DNA of 64,000 nt. It comes from Rhodococcus sp. 4CII. GTDB lineage: Bacteria; Actinomycetota; Actinomycetes; Mycobacteriales; Mycobacteriaceae. A program made the translations under genes and the position numbers. The DNA lies in assembly GCF_014256275.1 (NCBI RefSeq), contig NZ_JACCFE010000002.1, positions 2,542,001 through 2,606,000 on the forward strand, given 5' to 3'. Shown piece after piece: positions 1 through 8,006 of the stretch (position 1 is the first letter of the stretch; the number at the start of each line of letters is the position of its first letter). The notes under the pieces were generated by a model. The model was given only the letters and a program-made list of their open reading frames with translations. It was not told the origin of the DNA and did not search any database.

Positions 1-350
1 CCGTACGGAACGGGCTGTACCGGCACGCGATCTACAACGCCGCGAAGGGCGGAGTCCATGCGTTCGGAACCGGTCTCGCGCGGGAGTTCGCGGATTCCGG
101 CATCACCGTGAACACGGTCGCTCCGGCGTGGATCGAGACGCCGGAGGCGGCCGCGAAGTTGGCGTCCGCAGCCCCCGAAGTGAAAGAGGACATGGCGGTC
201 TTCGGCGCCCAGATGCGCAACCTCATCCCGATGGATCGACCGGGAACAGTCGAGGAGGTCGCTGCGGCGGTTGCCTTCGTCGCTTCGGAGGAGGCCTCCT
301 ACGTGACCGGTCAGGTGATCAGCGTGAACGGCGGCAGCTCGATGCTGTGA
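1..350 (+). CDS. SDR-family oxidoreductase, 3' part (start lies before the window)
   Basis: This is the C-terminal part of a short-chain dehydrogenase, readable from base 3 to a TGA at 348-350. The catalytic YxxxK element is present near the start (YNAAK, followed by GG and the usual helix), then the NTVAP segment after the active-site helix, and a C-terminal VTGQVISVNGG, the classical FabG-like ending. The Rossmann N-terminus with TGxxxGxG is outside the window. The substrate cannot be told; its position upstream of a monooxygenase and a PucR regulator suggests a catabolic alcohol/ketone step. The gene is complete at this end, with no frameshift. Confidence 0.85.
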   Translation, partial: VRNGLYRHAIYNAAKGGVHAFGTGLAREFADSGITVNTVAPAWIETPEAAAKLASAAPEVKEDMAVFGAQMRNLIPMDRPGTVEEVAAAVAFVASEEASYVTGQVISVNGGSSML

Positions 351-406
351 CCGCGACGTGCCCGGTGTCCACCCCGCCCTTGCCACAGCCAGGGTAGAAA
401 GTTTAT

Positions 407-415
407 GGTCAGTCC
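407..415. promoter_or_regulatory. GGTCAGTCC box (putative FadR/GntR-type operator)
   Basis: GGTCAGTCC in an AT-rich context (TTATGGTCAGTCCATT), 24 bp upstream of the monooxygenase start. The same nine bases occur at 41880-41888 and, inverted, at 45513-45521. Assignment to the GntR protein of this window is inferred. Confidence 0.45.
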
Positions 416-439
416 ATTCGCATGAGAGAGGAGATCAGC

Positions 440-1360
440 GTGTCGATCAGAGTGGGATTGTCGGTCACCGACGCACTCCTCGTGCCGAAACCCGCAGATC
501 GGCGGCTTCTTCTCGATTCCGCAGCAGAGGCGGGAATCGACCACATCACGGTCGGTGACCACATCAGCTTCCACGGTGGGACCGGGTTCGACGGCATGGT
601 GTCGGCCACGTCCGTGCTGTCGACCCACGACACGTTGTCGGTGATCATCGGTGTGTACCTGCTCGGACTGCGGCACCCGATGCTCGCCGCCCGCCAGATC
701 GCGACGCTGTCGCAGATCGCGCCCGGCCGGCTGGTCCTGGGTGCCGGCGTGGGCGGCGAAGACCGCTCCGAGATCTCGAACAGCGGCGTCGACCCCAGCA
801 CCCGCGGCCGTCGACTCGACGAGACCCTCGAGGTGCTGCGCGCCGTCCTCACCGGTGAGGAAATGACGCATCACGGTGAGTTCTTCACCCTCGACCGGGC
901 ACGCATCCTGCCGGCGCCGCAACCGGCTGTCCCGATCCTGATCGGCGGCCGCGGCGACTCCGCGATCCGCCGGACCGCGCGCTACGGCGACGGCTGGCTC
1001 GGCATCTTCTGCACACCGCGACGCTTCGCCGAAACCCGTACCGCCATCCTCGACGCGGCCGCGCGGGAGAACCGGACTCCCGACTCGTTCGGCGTCAACG
1101 TCTGGTGCGGACTCGACACCGACGCCGAGACCGCGGATCGACTCGTCGGCGACAAGATGCAGGCGTTGTACCAGTTGCCGCGGGAGAAGTTCCGCCACCT
1201 GGCCCCCGCCGGCACGCCCGAGCAGGTCGCCGAGTGGCTCAGTGCCTTCGTCGAGGCAGGCGCCGACAACATCACCCTGGTGCCGGCAACCACGTCGATG
1301 GAAGCGGCCATCGAGCACACGGCCTCGGTCCGCGCGCTGCTCCTCGAGCATCATCGCTGA
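440..1360 (+). CDS. LLM-class flavin-dependent oxidoreductase
   Basis: A 306-residue bacterial-luciferase-like TIM-barrel protein, probably using FMNH2 or F420. Diagnostic pieces are an early VGDH, GLRHP followed by AARQIATL, the GRLVLGAGVGG turn and the PILIGGRG strand before the RYGDGW motif. I prefer the GTG at 440 because GAGAGGAG lies six bases upstream; an in-frame ATG at 422 would put that Shine-Dalgarno inside the gene. Such enzymes hydroxylate or carry out Baeyer-Villiger oxidation on small organics, or oxidise hydroxyacyl compounds with F420. The PucR gene follows after 5 bp, so the two are probably co-transcribed. The substrate is not predictable from sequence. Confidence 0.85.
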   Translation: MSIRVGLSVTDALLVPKPADRRLLLDSAAEAGIDHITVGDHISFHGGTGFDGMVSATSVLSTHDTLSVIIGVYLLGLRHPMLAARQIATLSQIAPGRLVLGAGVGGEDRSEISNSGVDPSTRGRRLDETLEVLRAVLTGEEMTHHGEFFTLDRARILPAPQPAVPILIGGRGDSAIRRTARYGDGWLGIFCTPRRFAETRTAILDAAARENRTPDSFGVNVWCGLDTDAETADRLVGDKMQALYQLPREKFRHLAPAGTPEQVAEWLSAFVEAGADNITLVPATTSMEAAIEHTASVRALLLEHHR

Positions 1361-1365
1361 CGTCG

Positions 1366-2691
1366 ATGTCCACCGCAGACGAGGGCGCCGGCCGTAAGCA
1401 TCTGCCGCTGAGCGTGTTCGACGAACTTCTCGACGACGCCGCCGTCGCGGTCGACTGCCTGTCCGCGATCGTCCGGGTCTGCTCGGAGACCACCGGCAAA
1501 ACGGTGACCCTCTTCGATCGTCAGGGACATTCCGTCGCGTCCACCCGGCCCGGAGCCAGTAGACAGGCGACGTTCCCGCCACTCCGAGAGATTCTGCGTG
1601 GGCACACCGTCGCCTCGCCGCCCACCGCAGATCCCGTGTTGCTGGCGGCCGAACTCGGCACCGGATTGTCTCGGCGGAAGCTCCTCAGCGCCGTCGTCGA
1701 ACGCGGCGAACACCTCGGATGGCTTGTCGTGGACGAGTACCCCACGCCGTTCCAGCCCACGGACGAGTACGTGACATTGCGCTGCGCCCGCCGCATCGGA
1801 GCGCAGTTCCTCACCCAGCGTCGCATCACCCGAGTGGCCTGGAACGCGCGGTCGAACTTCGCCCGGCAACTCGTCCGGGGTTCCGGCGCCTGGAAGGATC
1901 TCGCGGCCGGCGCCGAGTATCTCGGCGTGAACGTCCACGCACACCGCGCCCTGGTCTACGTCCGCGATTCCGAGCGCGCACCCGAAGATCTCGACCGTTC
2001 GCTCGCCGAGTACACCGAGCGGGCCCTCGGCCTGGAGGTGCTGTCGACGCGGGGGTCGGAGGGAATCCTCCTGCTCATCGAGGCACCACCGCAGGTCGCG
2101 TCCCCCGCTGTCGTCGGGCGCATCACGTCGGTGCTCGAGACCGCGGCCGCCGAGTTGTGCCCGGCGAGCGGTCTGATCGCCGGGGTGTCGTCGGTCTACG
2201 AACCCGATTCGTTCGCCCGCGCATACCGGGAGGCACGGGAGGTGGTGCGCTGCATCGACCGGTTCACTCACGGAACGCGGCACCGGGTTCTCGCCGTCGA
2301 CGATCTGGGACCGGCCCGGCTGTTCCTCGCGAACGGCGAGGTCTCGGCGCTCCGGCACTTCATCGACGACATGCTCGGGCCACTCCTGGACGACGACGCG
2401 GTGTCGACGGAACTGATTCGCACCCTGGCCGTCTGGTTCGAGGAGAATCGCAGCATGCGTCGCACGGCCAGCCGGCTGAGCGTGCACGAGAACACGGTCC
2501 GGCTCCGGTTGTCGCGGGTGCATGCCCTCACCGGACTCGACGTCACCGGTGACGCATCACATCAATTGAGTATCCAGACCGCGCTCCTCGTCCTCCGATT
2601 GCGCGACCATCCGGCCTTCCACATCGAAAACCGTTGCGCCGACACGGGGAACGACGCCGCGGCCCTTCCCGACGAACGGAGATCCGCATGA
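1366..2691 (+). CDS. PucR-family transcriptional regulator
   Basis: A 441-residue regulator of the PucR/CdaR type. The N-terminal ~170 residues form a GAF-like sensory region, the middle is the GGDEF-like PucR core, and the C-terminus carries the helix-turn-helix (FEENRSMRRTASRLSVHENT, then VRLRLSRVHALTGLD), the signature of the PucR C-terminal HTH. ATG 1366 is five bases after the stop of the monooxygenase. The end overlaps the next ATG (ATGA at 2688-2691), so it is translated in one unit with the SDR and MDR genes downstream. It probably controls this five-gene block; the ligand is unknown. Confidence 0.88.
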   Translation: MSTADEGAGRKHLPLSVFDELLDDAAVAVDCLSAIVRVCSETTGKTVTLFDRQGHSVASTRPGASRQATFPPLREILRGHTVASPPTADPVLLAAELGTGLSRRKLLSAVVERGEHLGWLVVDEYPTPFQPTDEYVTLRCARRIGAQFLTQRRITRVAWNARSNFARQLVRGSGAWKDLAAGAEYLGVNVHAHRALVYVRDSERAPEDLDRSLAEYTERALGLEVLSTRGSEGILLLIEAPPQVASPAVVGRITSVLETAAAELCPASGLIAGVSSVYEPDSFARAYREAREVVRCIDRFTHGTRHRVLAVDDLGPARLFLANGEVSALRHFIDDMLGPLLDDDAVSTELIRTLAVWFEENRSMRRTASRLSVHENTVRLRLSRVHALTGLDVTGDASHQLSIQTALLVLRLRDHPAFHIENRCADTGNDAAALPDERRSA

Positions 2692-3398
2692 CCGACTCGC
2701 GCCGCCGCAAGGCACTGGTGACCGGTGCCGCACGCGAAGGCAGTATCGGCAAGGCCATCGTTACGCGGCTCGAGGCCGACGGGTTGGACGTGATCACTCT
2801 CGACCGCTCACCTGGATGCACGTATCAGGCCGACATCTCCGCCGACGAGTTGCCGCCACTCGACGACATCGACGTCTACGTCGCGAACGCGGGGCTGACG
2901 ACGATGTTCGGTGCCGCACACAGCATGTCGATCGATAAGTGGCGGAAGGATCTCGACGTCAATCTCACCGGGACCTTTCGAGTGCTCCAGCAGTGTCTTC
3001 CGGGGATGCGGGAGCGGCGGTACGGACGCGTCGTCGTCATCTCCAGTACCGCAGGCACGCAGGGCATGCCGGCCCAGGTGTCCTACAGCACCACGAAGGC
3101 CGGCCTGCTCGGTCTGGTCAAGACCGTTGCGGCCGAGAACGTCGCCCTGGGCATCACCGCCAACGCCGTCCTTCCTGGCATGACCGCCAGTTCCGGCATC
3201 CTGTCCATGCCGCAGGACATCCAGGACGCGTGGCTCGCGTCGATGCCCAATGGCTTCGTCGAGCCGGCCGACATCGCGGACGCCGTCGCGTTCTTCGCCT
3301 CCCCCACCGCCCGCAGTGTCACCGGTCAGTTCCTCACCGTCGACGCCGGCGACGGCCTGAACACCCGCACGGTCACATCCTCGGTGGCGCAGCGCTGA
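2688..3398 (+). CDS. SDR-family oxidoreductase
   Basis: A 236-residue short-chain dehydrogenase with an N-terminal VTGAAREGSIGKAI nucleotide-binding turn, VANAG in place of NNAG, SSTAG serine, YSTTK catalytic tetrad residues and a C-terminal VTGQFLTVDAG. The start ATG 2688 overlaps the regulator stop and has ACGGAGA upstream. Its stop overlaps the next start (TGATG). By position it works with the MDR gene on the same substrate, oxidising a hydroxy or reducing a keto group. The amino-terminal glycine motif is loosened relative to TGxxxGxG, so cofactor choice is uncertain. Confidence 0.85.
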   Translation: MTDSRRRKALVTGAAREGSIGKAIVTRLEADGLDVITLDRSPGCTYQADISADELPPLDDIDVYVANAGLTTMFGAAHSMSIDKWRKDLDVNLTGTFRVLQQCLPGMRERRYGRVVVISSTAGTQGMPAQVSYSTTKAGLLGLVKTVAAENVALGITANAVLPGMTASSGILSMPQDIQDAWLASMPNGFVEPADIADAVAFFASPTARSVTGQFLTVDAGDGLNTRTVTSSVAQR

Positions 3399-4399
3399 TG
3401 GCGTCCGCGGGGATGCGTGCATTCGTGCTGGACGACACGACGGGCCCCGGCACGGGGCGCGTCGGCAACCTTCCGGAACCCGTCGCCGCGCATCCCTGGG
3501 CGGACGGAAGGCGGCTCCTGATCGACGTGCACGCCGCGGGTGTGTCGTTCCCGGACCTCCTCCAGAGCCGTGGGGAGTACCAGCACGCCACCCCGCCGCC
3601 GTATGCGCCGGGCGGCGAGGTCGCCGGCATCGTCCTGGAGGCTCCGGAGGGATCCCGATTCGGGCCCGGCGACCGCGTCGCCAGTCTGACACTGTGGGGC
3701 GGGATGGCCGAGCGCGCTCTCGGCCTCGAGCAGTACACCGCCCGTCTTCCCGACACCATGAGTTTCACCGACGGTGCCGCGATCGTCCTCAATTATTCGA
3801 CGGCGTGGTTCTCGCTGTACCGGACCGGGTTCCGCTCCGGCGACACCGTTCTCGTGCACGGTGCCGCGGGCGGTGTCGGGACCGCCACGGTGCAGGTCGC
3901 GTCGGCGCTAGGAGGCACCGTGATCGGGGTCGTCTCCACGGACGCGAAGGAGGAGGTCGCGCGTGGGGCGGGCGCACAGTCGGTGGTCCGGAGTGACGGC
4001 GACTGGCTCTCCCGGGTCAAGGAACTCACCAACGGGCTCGGGGTGCAGATCGTCGTCGACCCGGTGGGCGGAGACCGGTTCACCGACTCGCTGCGGGCAC
4101 TCGACGTGGGTGGCCGACTCGCCGTTGTGGGGTTCACGTCGGGAGAGATCCCCACGGTCAAGGTCAATCGACTGCTGCTACGCGATCTCGGTGTGGTGGG
4201 TGTCGCGCTCGCGCCGTACGTCTCCCGGTTCCCCGAGGTGGCCGAGCGAATGACCCGAGAAATCGAAGAACTGCTCTCCCGCGACGCCATCCGCCCCGTC
4301 GTCGGACACGTGCTCCCCCTCGAGGACGGTGGCCGGGCTCTGCGTCTCCTCGACGATCGGCAGGCCACCGGGAAAGTCGTGGTCACGGTCCGGGAGTGA
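3398..4399 (+). CDS. Zinc-independent MDR, NADPH:quinone oxidoreductase type
   Basis: A 333-residue medium-chain reductase of the quinone oxidoreductase (zeta-crystallin-like) group. It has the GroES-like N-terminal half, NYSTAWFSL, the HGAAGGVGTA NADPH-binding turn around residues 150-160 and VDPVGGDRF. The zinc-ligand cysteines of alcohol dehydrogenases are absent. Such proteins reduce enoyl-CoA or quinone-like double bonds. It is a close paralogue of the gene at 6328-7383: both share GAHP/AAHP, VNRLL and GGDRFTDSLRAL. The start overlaps the SDR stop, giving tight coupling. ATG 3413 is a possible alternative start. Confidence 0.85.
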   Translation: MASAGMRAFVLDDTTGPGTGRVGNLPEPVAAHPWADGRRLLIDVHAAGVSFPDLLQSRGEYQHATPPPYAPGGEVAGIVLEAPEGSRFGPGDRVASLTLWGGMAERALGLEQYTARLPDTMSFTDGAAIVLNYSTAWFSLYRTGFRSGDTVLVHGAAGGVGTATVQVASALGGTVIGVVSTDAKEEVARGAGAQSVVRSDGDWLSRVKELTNGLGVQIVVDPVGGDRFTDSLRALDVGGRLAVVGFTSGEIPTVKVNRLLLRDLGVVGVALAPYVSRFPEVAERMTREIEELLSRDAIRPVVGHVLPLEDGGRALRLLDDRQATGKVVVTVRE

Positions 4400-4409
4400 G
4401 CGGGGGTGC

Positions 4410-5195
4410 TCAGTTCACCAGCACGCCGCCGTCGACGGGGAGACTCACCCCGGTCAGATACGCGGACGCGTCGCCCGCCAGGAACACCACGACCGCGGCG
4501 ATGTCTTCGGGGTCGCCGATGCGTCCGAGGGGAATCTTGGCGTCGATGATCTTGCGCTTGTAATTCTCGCTGTAGTGCGCGGTCGCCTCCGACGGAAAGA
4601 CCCCCGGCAGAATGGCATTGACGCGAATTCCACTCGGCCCGAGTTGCGCGGCGAGGTCGCGGGTCAGGCCGAGGACGGCCGCCTTGCTCGCGCTGTATGC
4701 GGCGGCGGGCATCTTCGCCGTCGTGAGTGCCATGACGCTGGAGACGTTCACGATCGAACTGCCTGCCCCCATCACCCGCGCGCACGCCTGGATCATCCAG
4801 TAGGAGCCGTGCAGGTTGACGTCGACGACGGACCGGAAGTGGTCGGGCGGATCCTGCGTCACGTGGTGGTACTCGCCGCCGGTGCCCGCATTGTTGACGA
4901 GGACGTCAACCGTTCCGAATGCCTCGACGGCGGCGTCGACGAGCCGATTGCACTGATCCACCTGCGTGACGTCGGTCTCGACCGCCACCGCGCGGGGGTT
5001 GTATTGCCGCACCAACTCCGCGGTCGCGGCCAGTTTGTCGCCGCGCCGGGCGCCGAGGACGACGTCCGCGCCCGCCTGCGCCAGCGCGAGTGCGTAGGCC
5101 ACGCCGAGACCGGAGGATGCTCCTGTCACGATCGCCACCTTCCCGCGCAAGGAGAATCGCTCCAGCATGTTTCGGTCATCGGCGGTATTCGGCAT
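4410..5195 (-). CDS. SDR-family oxidoreductase (FabG-like)
   Basis: A 261-residue classical SDR. TGASSGLGVA is the nucleotide-binding turn, NNAGTGG the structural motif, VNVSSVMAL the active-site serine, YSASK the catalytic Tyr/Lys, and LTGVSLPVDGG the C-terminus. It lies on the minus strand, ten bases from the end of the convergent MDR gene. I chose ATG 5195; an in-frame TTG at 5201 and an ATG at 5168 are alternatives, and no strong ribosome site separates them. It is divergent from the kinase gene at 5319, so the 120-bp gap holds both promoters. The substrate is unknown. Confidence 0.83.
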   Translation of the reverse strand: MPNTADDRNMLERFSLRGKVAIVTGASSGLGVAYALALAQAGADVVLGARRGDKLAATAELVRQYNPRAVAVETDVTQVDQCNRLVDAAVEAFGTVDVLVNNAGTGGEYHHVTQDPPDHFRSVVDVNLHGSYWMIQACARVMGAGSSIVNVSSVMALTTAKMPAAAYSASKAAVLGLTRDLAAQLGPSGIRVNAILPGVFPSEATAHYSENYKRKIIDAKIPLGRIGDPEDIAAVVVFLAGDASAYLTGVSLPVDGGVLVN

Positions 5196-5318
5196 TGTCA
5201 AGCTCTATCACGGCCTCGGGTGACTGCCGAAGAGTCACACGAAACGCCACTGGAGATTTCTTCAGCGACAGCCGTGCCCGTGCTTGCGGGACCGACGGGC
5301 CGGTCCGATGGTGGATTC

Positions 5319-6365
5319 GTGACGGAATTCGACGTGAACTCGCTGACCACACGGGCAACCGCGACGGCAGGCCGCGTGTGGCCGGGATCTGTGGTGTCCG
5401 CGCCAACGCCGCTGCCGGGTGGCGTGTCGAGTCTGACCTACCGGGCCACGCTGACCCGACCGGGCCTGCCCGACACCGGCATCGTCCTCAAGATGGCACC
5501 GCCCGGACTGGAACCGGTCCGCAACCGCGACGTCCTCCGCCAGGCGCGCATCATCCGCCTGCTCTGCGCCGCGCCCGGTGTCCGCGTACCGTCGATTCTC
5601 TTCGAGGAGGACGGGACACCCGAACGGCCACCGTTCTTCGCCATGACGCTGGTGGACGGCCAGTCCTACGAACCACTCCTCGACGTCGCCGATTCTCCCC
5701 CCTCCTCCGGCACGGTCGCCGTCCGTGCCCGCGCGGCCGCCGGGATGCTCGCGCGGATGCAGAACCTCGACCCCCTCGCGCTGGGCGTGGGAGACGAACC
5801 CGTCGTGACGGTCGCGGACGAACTCGCGCGCTGGCAGCGACTCCTCGACACCGTCGACGACGACATCGCACCGCGGCACGCCGAACTCCATGCGGCGCTG
5901 GTGGACCGGATCCCGGCACCGGTCGCACCCACCCTGCTGCACGGCGACTACCGACTCGCGAACATGCTCTTTTCCGGCGAAGACCTCGCCGCGGTCATCG
6001 ACTGGGAAATCTGGTCGATCGGCGATCCCCGTACCGACCTGGCGTGGTTGCTGATGCACACCGACCCGGTCCACCGGTTCCGGCGGTCCCGTCCCGCGCC
6101 CGATGTCGAGGCCGGCACCGGGATGCCGTCCCGCAGCGAACTGTTGGGCGCCTACCTCGCCGAGCGTGATGTGCCGCTTCCGGACCTGGACTGGTTCCTC
6201 GCCTACTGCCACTACAAGACGGCGTCGACCATCTCGGTCTTCGTCAAGCGCAACCGGAGGCGCACCGATCCGGACCCGGCGCTCGTCGTCGCCGCCGACA
6301 GCCTCGCCGAGGTGATCGAGCGCGGCCTCACCGTCCTCGGGGCACCGGTGGCTCCTCAGGCCTGA
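5319..6365 (+). CDS. APH/ACAD10-type phosphotransferase (acyl-CoA metabolism associated)
   Basis: A 348-residue kinase of the aminoglycoside-phosphotransferase fold. The catalytic loop reads LLHGDYRLANMLF (HGDxxxxN) and the metal site VIDWEIWSIGDPRTDLAW. Proteins of this clade (LvaA of Pseudomonas, the kinase domain of ACAD10/11) phosphorylate hydroxyacyl-CoAs rather than antibiotics, and the neighbourhood of reductases, MaoC and acyl-CoA dehydrogenase fits that. GTG 5319 is the chosen start (GGTGGA upstream). The longer upstream reading frame overlaps the divergent SDR and is not coding. Its 3' end overlaps the convergent MDR gene by 38 bp. Two further paralogues occur at 16693 and 23715. 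Confidence 0.85.
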   Translation: MTEFDVNSLTTRATATAGRVWPGSVVSAPTPLPGGVSSLTYRATLTRPGLPDTGIVLKMAPPGLEPVRNRDVLRQARIIRLLCAAPGVRVPSILFEEDGTPERPPFFAMTLVDGQSYEPLLDVADSPPSSGTVAVRARAAAGMLARMQNLDPLALGVGDEPVVTVADELARWQRLLDTVDDDIAPRHAELHAALVDRIPAPVAPTLLHGDYRLANMLFSGEDLAAVIDWEIWSIGDPRTDLAWLLMHTDPVHRFRRSRPAPDVEAGTGMPSRSELLGAYLAERDVPLPDLDWFLAYCHYKTASTISVFVKRNRRRTDPDPALVVAADSLAEVIERGLTVLGAPVAPQA

Positions 6366-7383
6366 CACCTCCGGCCGCCACCACCTCCGTGACATTGTGA
6401 GGTACCACCTCGACGACGACCTTCCCGACCGCGGCGCGGTCGTCGAGCGCGCGGAGGGCGCTCGATGCCTGGTCGAGCGGGAAGGTCGCCCCGACGTACG
6501 GCCGGATCCGTCCCTCGGCGGCGAGCGTCTCGACGGCGTCCCGGACCATCCGTAGCGTCCCGGGATACTCGGTTTCCATGTTGTCCATGGTGATTCCCGT
6601 GACGGTGAGGTTGCGGTGGAGGAGGCGATTGACCTTCACGGTGGGAATCGAGCCTCCGGTGAATCCGACGACGACGAGTCGGCCGCCCTGACGCAGCGCG
6701 CGGAGCGAGTCGGTGAACCGGTCGCCGCCTACCGGGTCGATCACCACGTGGACGCCCCGCCCGTCGGTCAGATCGCGGACGTCGTCGAGCCAGGTCCCGT
6801 CCGACCGGACCACCGCGTGTGCACCGCATCCGCGCGCGACCTCTTCCTTCCCGTCGCTGGAGACGACCGCGATCGCCTTCACCCCGAAGGTGTCCGCGAG
6901 ATCGAGCGCGGCAGTGCCCACTCCGCCCGCGGCGCCGTGGACGAGGACGTACTCCCCCGGCTGCACCTGCGCTCGATGCAGCGCGTACCAGGCCGTCGAG
7001 TAATTCATGTACAGGGCAGCCCCTTCCACGAACGACAGCGTCGCCGGGAGCTTCACCGTGTAGTCGGGCAGAGCCAGGGCACGGTCGGCGAGCGCTCCGT
7101 GCCAGACGATTCCCCCGACCCGGTCGCCCGGCCGGAAGTCGGTGCCGGCCGGTGCCTCGACCACGACACCCGCGAACTCGCTACCACATACGTATGGTGT
7201 CGGCACGCCGTTCTGGTATTTGCCCCAGGTCTGCAACGGGTCGATGAACGACAGACCGGCGGCGTGCACGTCGACCAGAAGCCGCTGCCCGTCCGCCCGG
7301 GGGTGGGCGCCGACAGGTTCCGGTACTTCTGCCAAGGTGACGGCCTCCGGGCCGGTCAGTTCCTCGACGACGACTGCGCGCAT
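6328..7383 (-). CDS. Zinc-independent MDR, quinone oxidoreductase type
   Basis: A 351-residue medium-chain reductase with HGAAGGVGTAAL as NADPH-binding turn, NYSTAWYAL and VIDPVGGDRF. It aligns along its whole length with the product of 3398-4399, so these are in-window paralogues. ATG 7383 has GAGGAG about eight bases upstream. The coding frame extends further upstream as open frame, but that part lacks any MDR similarity and overlaps the MaoC gene. It is transcribed after the MaoC gene (20-bp gap), suggesting that hydratase and reductase act consecutively on an enoyl-CoA or related substrate. Confidence 0.86.
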   Translation of the reverse strand: MRAVVVEELTGPEAVTLAEVPEPVGAHPRADGQRLLVDVHAAGLSFIDPLQTWGKYQNGVPTPYVCGSEFAGVVVEAPAGTDFRPGDRVGGIVWHGALADRALALPDYTVKLPATLSFVEGAALYMNYSTAWYALHRAQVQPGEYVLVHGAAGGVGTAALDLADTFGVKAIAVVSSDGKEEVARGCGAHAVVRSDGTWLDDVRDLTDGRGVHVVIDPVGGDRFTDSLRALRQGGRLVVVGFTGGSIPTVKVNRLLHRNLTVTGITMDNMETEYPGTLRMVRDAVETLAAEGRIRPYVGATFPLDQASSALRALDDRAAVGKVVVEVVPHNVTEVVAAGGVRPEEPPVPRGR

Positions 7384-7403
7384 GGACGTCACTCTCCTCG
7401 TGT

Positions 7404-7856
7404 TCAGTGGAAGTAGGCCACGACCGCGTCCGCGACGCAGGCGGGCTTGTCGGAATCCTCGATCTGGAAGGTCTGCCGGATCGTGAACCGGTATCCGCCG
7501 TCGATCGGCCGCGCATCCTGCAGTCGCGCCGTCATGCGGATCCGTGCACCGACCCGGACGGGATTCAGGAACCGCACCGTGTCGAACCCGTAGTTGAGGC
7601 CCAACGAGTGCCCGTTCATCTCGAAGATCTCGTAGAGGAACTTCGGCCCGAGCGACAGGGTGAACATCCCGTGGGCGATCGTGCCGCCGAATCCGGCCTC
7701 CCGGCCCCGCTCGGGGTCGAGGTGGATTCGCTCGAAGTCCTGGGTGTCGTGCGCGAACGCCGTGATGCGGTCCTGGGTCACGTCGTACCAGTCCGTCGTG
7801 CCGAGGTCGGTGCCGACCCTCGCGACCAACTCGTCGATCCCGTTCAGCTTCAGCAT
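7404..7856 (-). CDS. MaoC-type (R)-specific enoyl-CoA hydratase
   Basis: A 150-residue single hot-dog-fold hydratase. The hydratase-2 motif is present: D and H in FAHDTQDFERIHLDPERG, then FGGTIAHGMFTLSL, which positions the Asp/His dyad and the IAHG loop. It should add water to a trans-2-enoyl-CoA to give the (R)-3-hydroxyacyl-CoA. ATG 7856 is the first methionine consistent with the family start; no clear ribosome site is visible. It leads a minus-strand pair with the MDR gene and is divergent from the acyl-CoA dehydrogenase at 8007. Confidence 0.85.
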   Translation of the reverse strand: MLKLNGIDELVARVGTDLGTTDWYDVTQDRITAFAHDTQDFERIHLDPERGREAGFGGTIAHGMFTLSLGPKFLYEIFEMNGHSLGLNYGFDTVRFLNPVRVGARIRMTARLQDARPIDGGYRFTIRQTFQIEDSDKPACVADAVVAYFH

Positions 7857-8006
7857 GACCGCATGCAACCACGGCAACCACCCGGTCCACAGGGACCGGA
7901 GATCCGGCACTGGAGAAATCAACAGTGCGCGGCGGCGATGTCGTGGCCGCGCGCCCCCTCGCTCCCTACCGTCCGACGCATCGGTACCCGAATCGGAGGA
8001 CGCCCC

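Noticed and set aside
311..1582. Long antisense reading frames (also 1351-2523, 20283-22145, 4329-5300, 22884-24782, 25784-27757 and others)
   Set aside because: They mirror well-supported genes in high-GC DNA, have low-complexity Arg/Pro/Gly-rich translations, no family motifs and no ribosome sites.
5319..6365. Antibiotic resistance (aminoglycoside phosphotransferase) for the APH-fold kinases
   Set aside because: The sequences and neighbours match the acyl-CoA-linked ACAD10/LvaA type; nothing suggests a resistance cassette or transposon.
6328..6365. 38-bp convergent overlap as a sign of a wrong gene end
   Set aside because: Both frames are family-consistent to their ends; short tail overlaps of convergent genes are common in such genomes.
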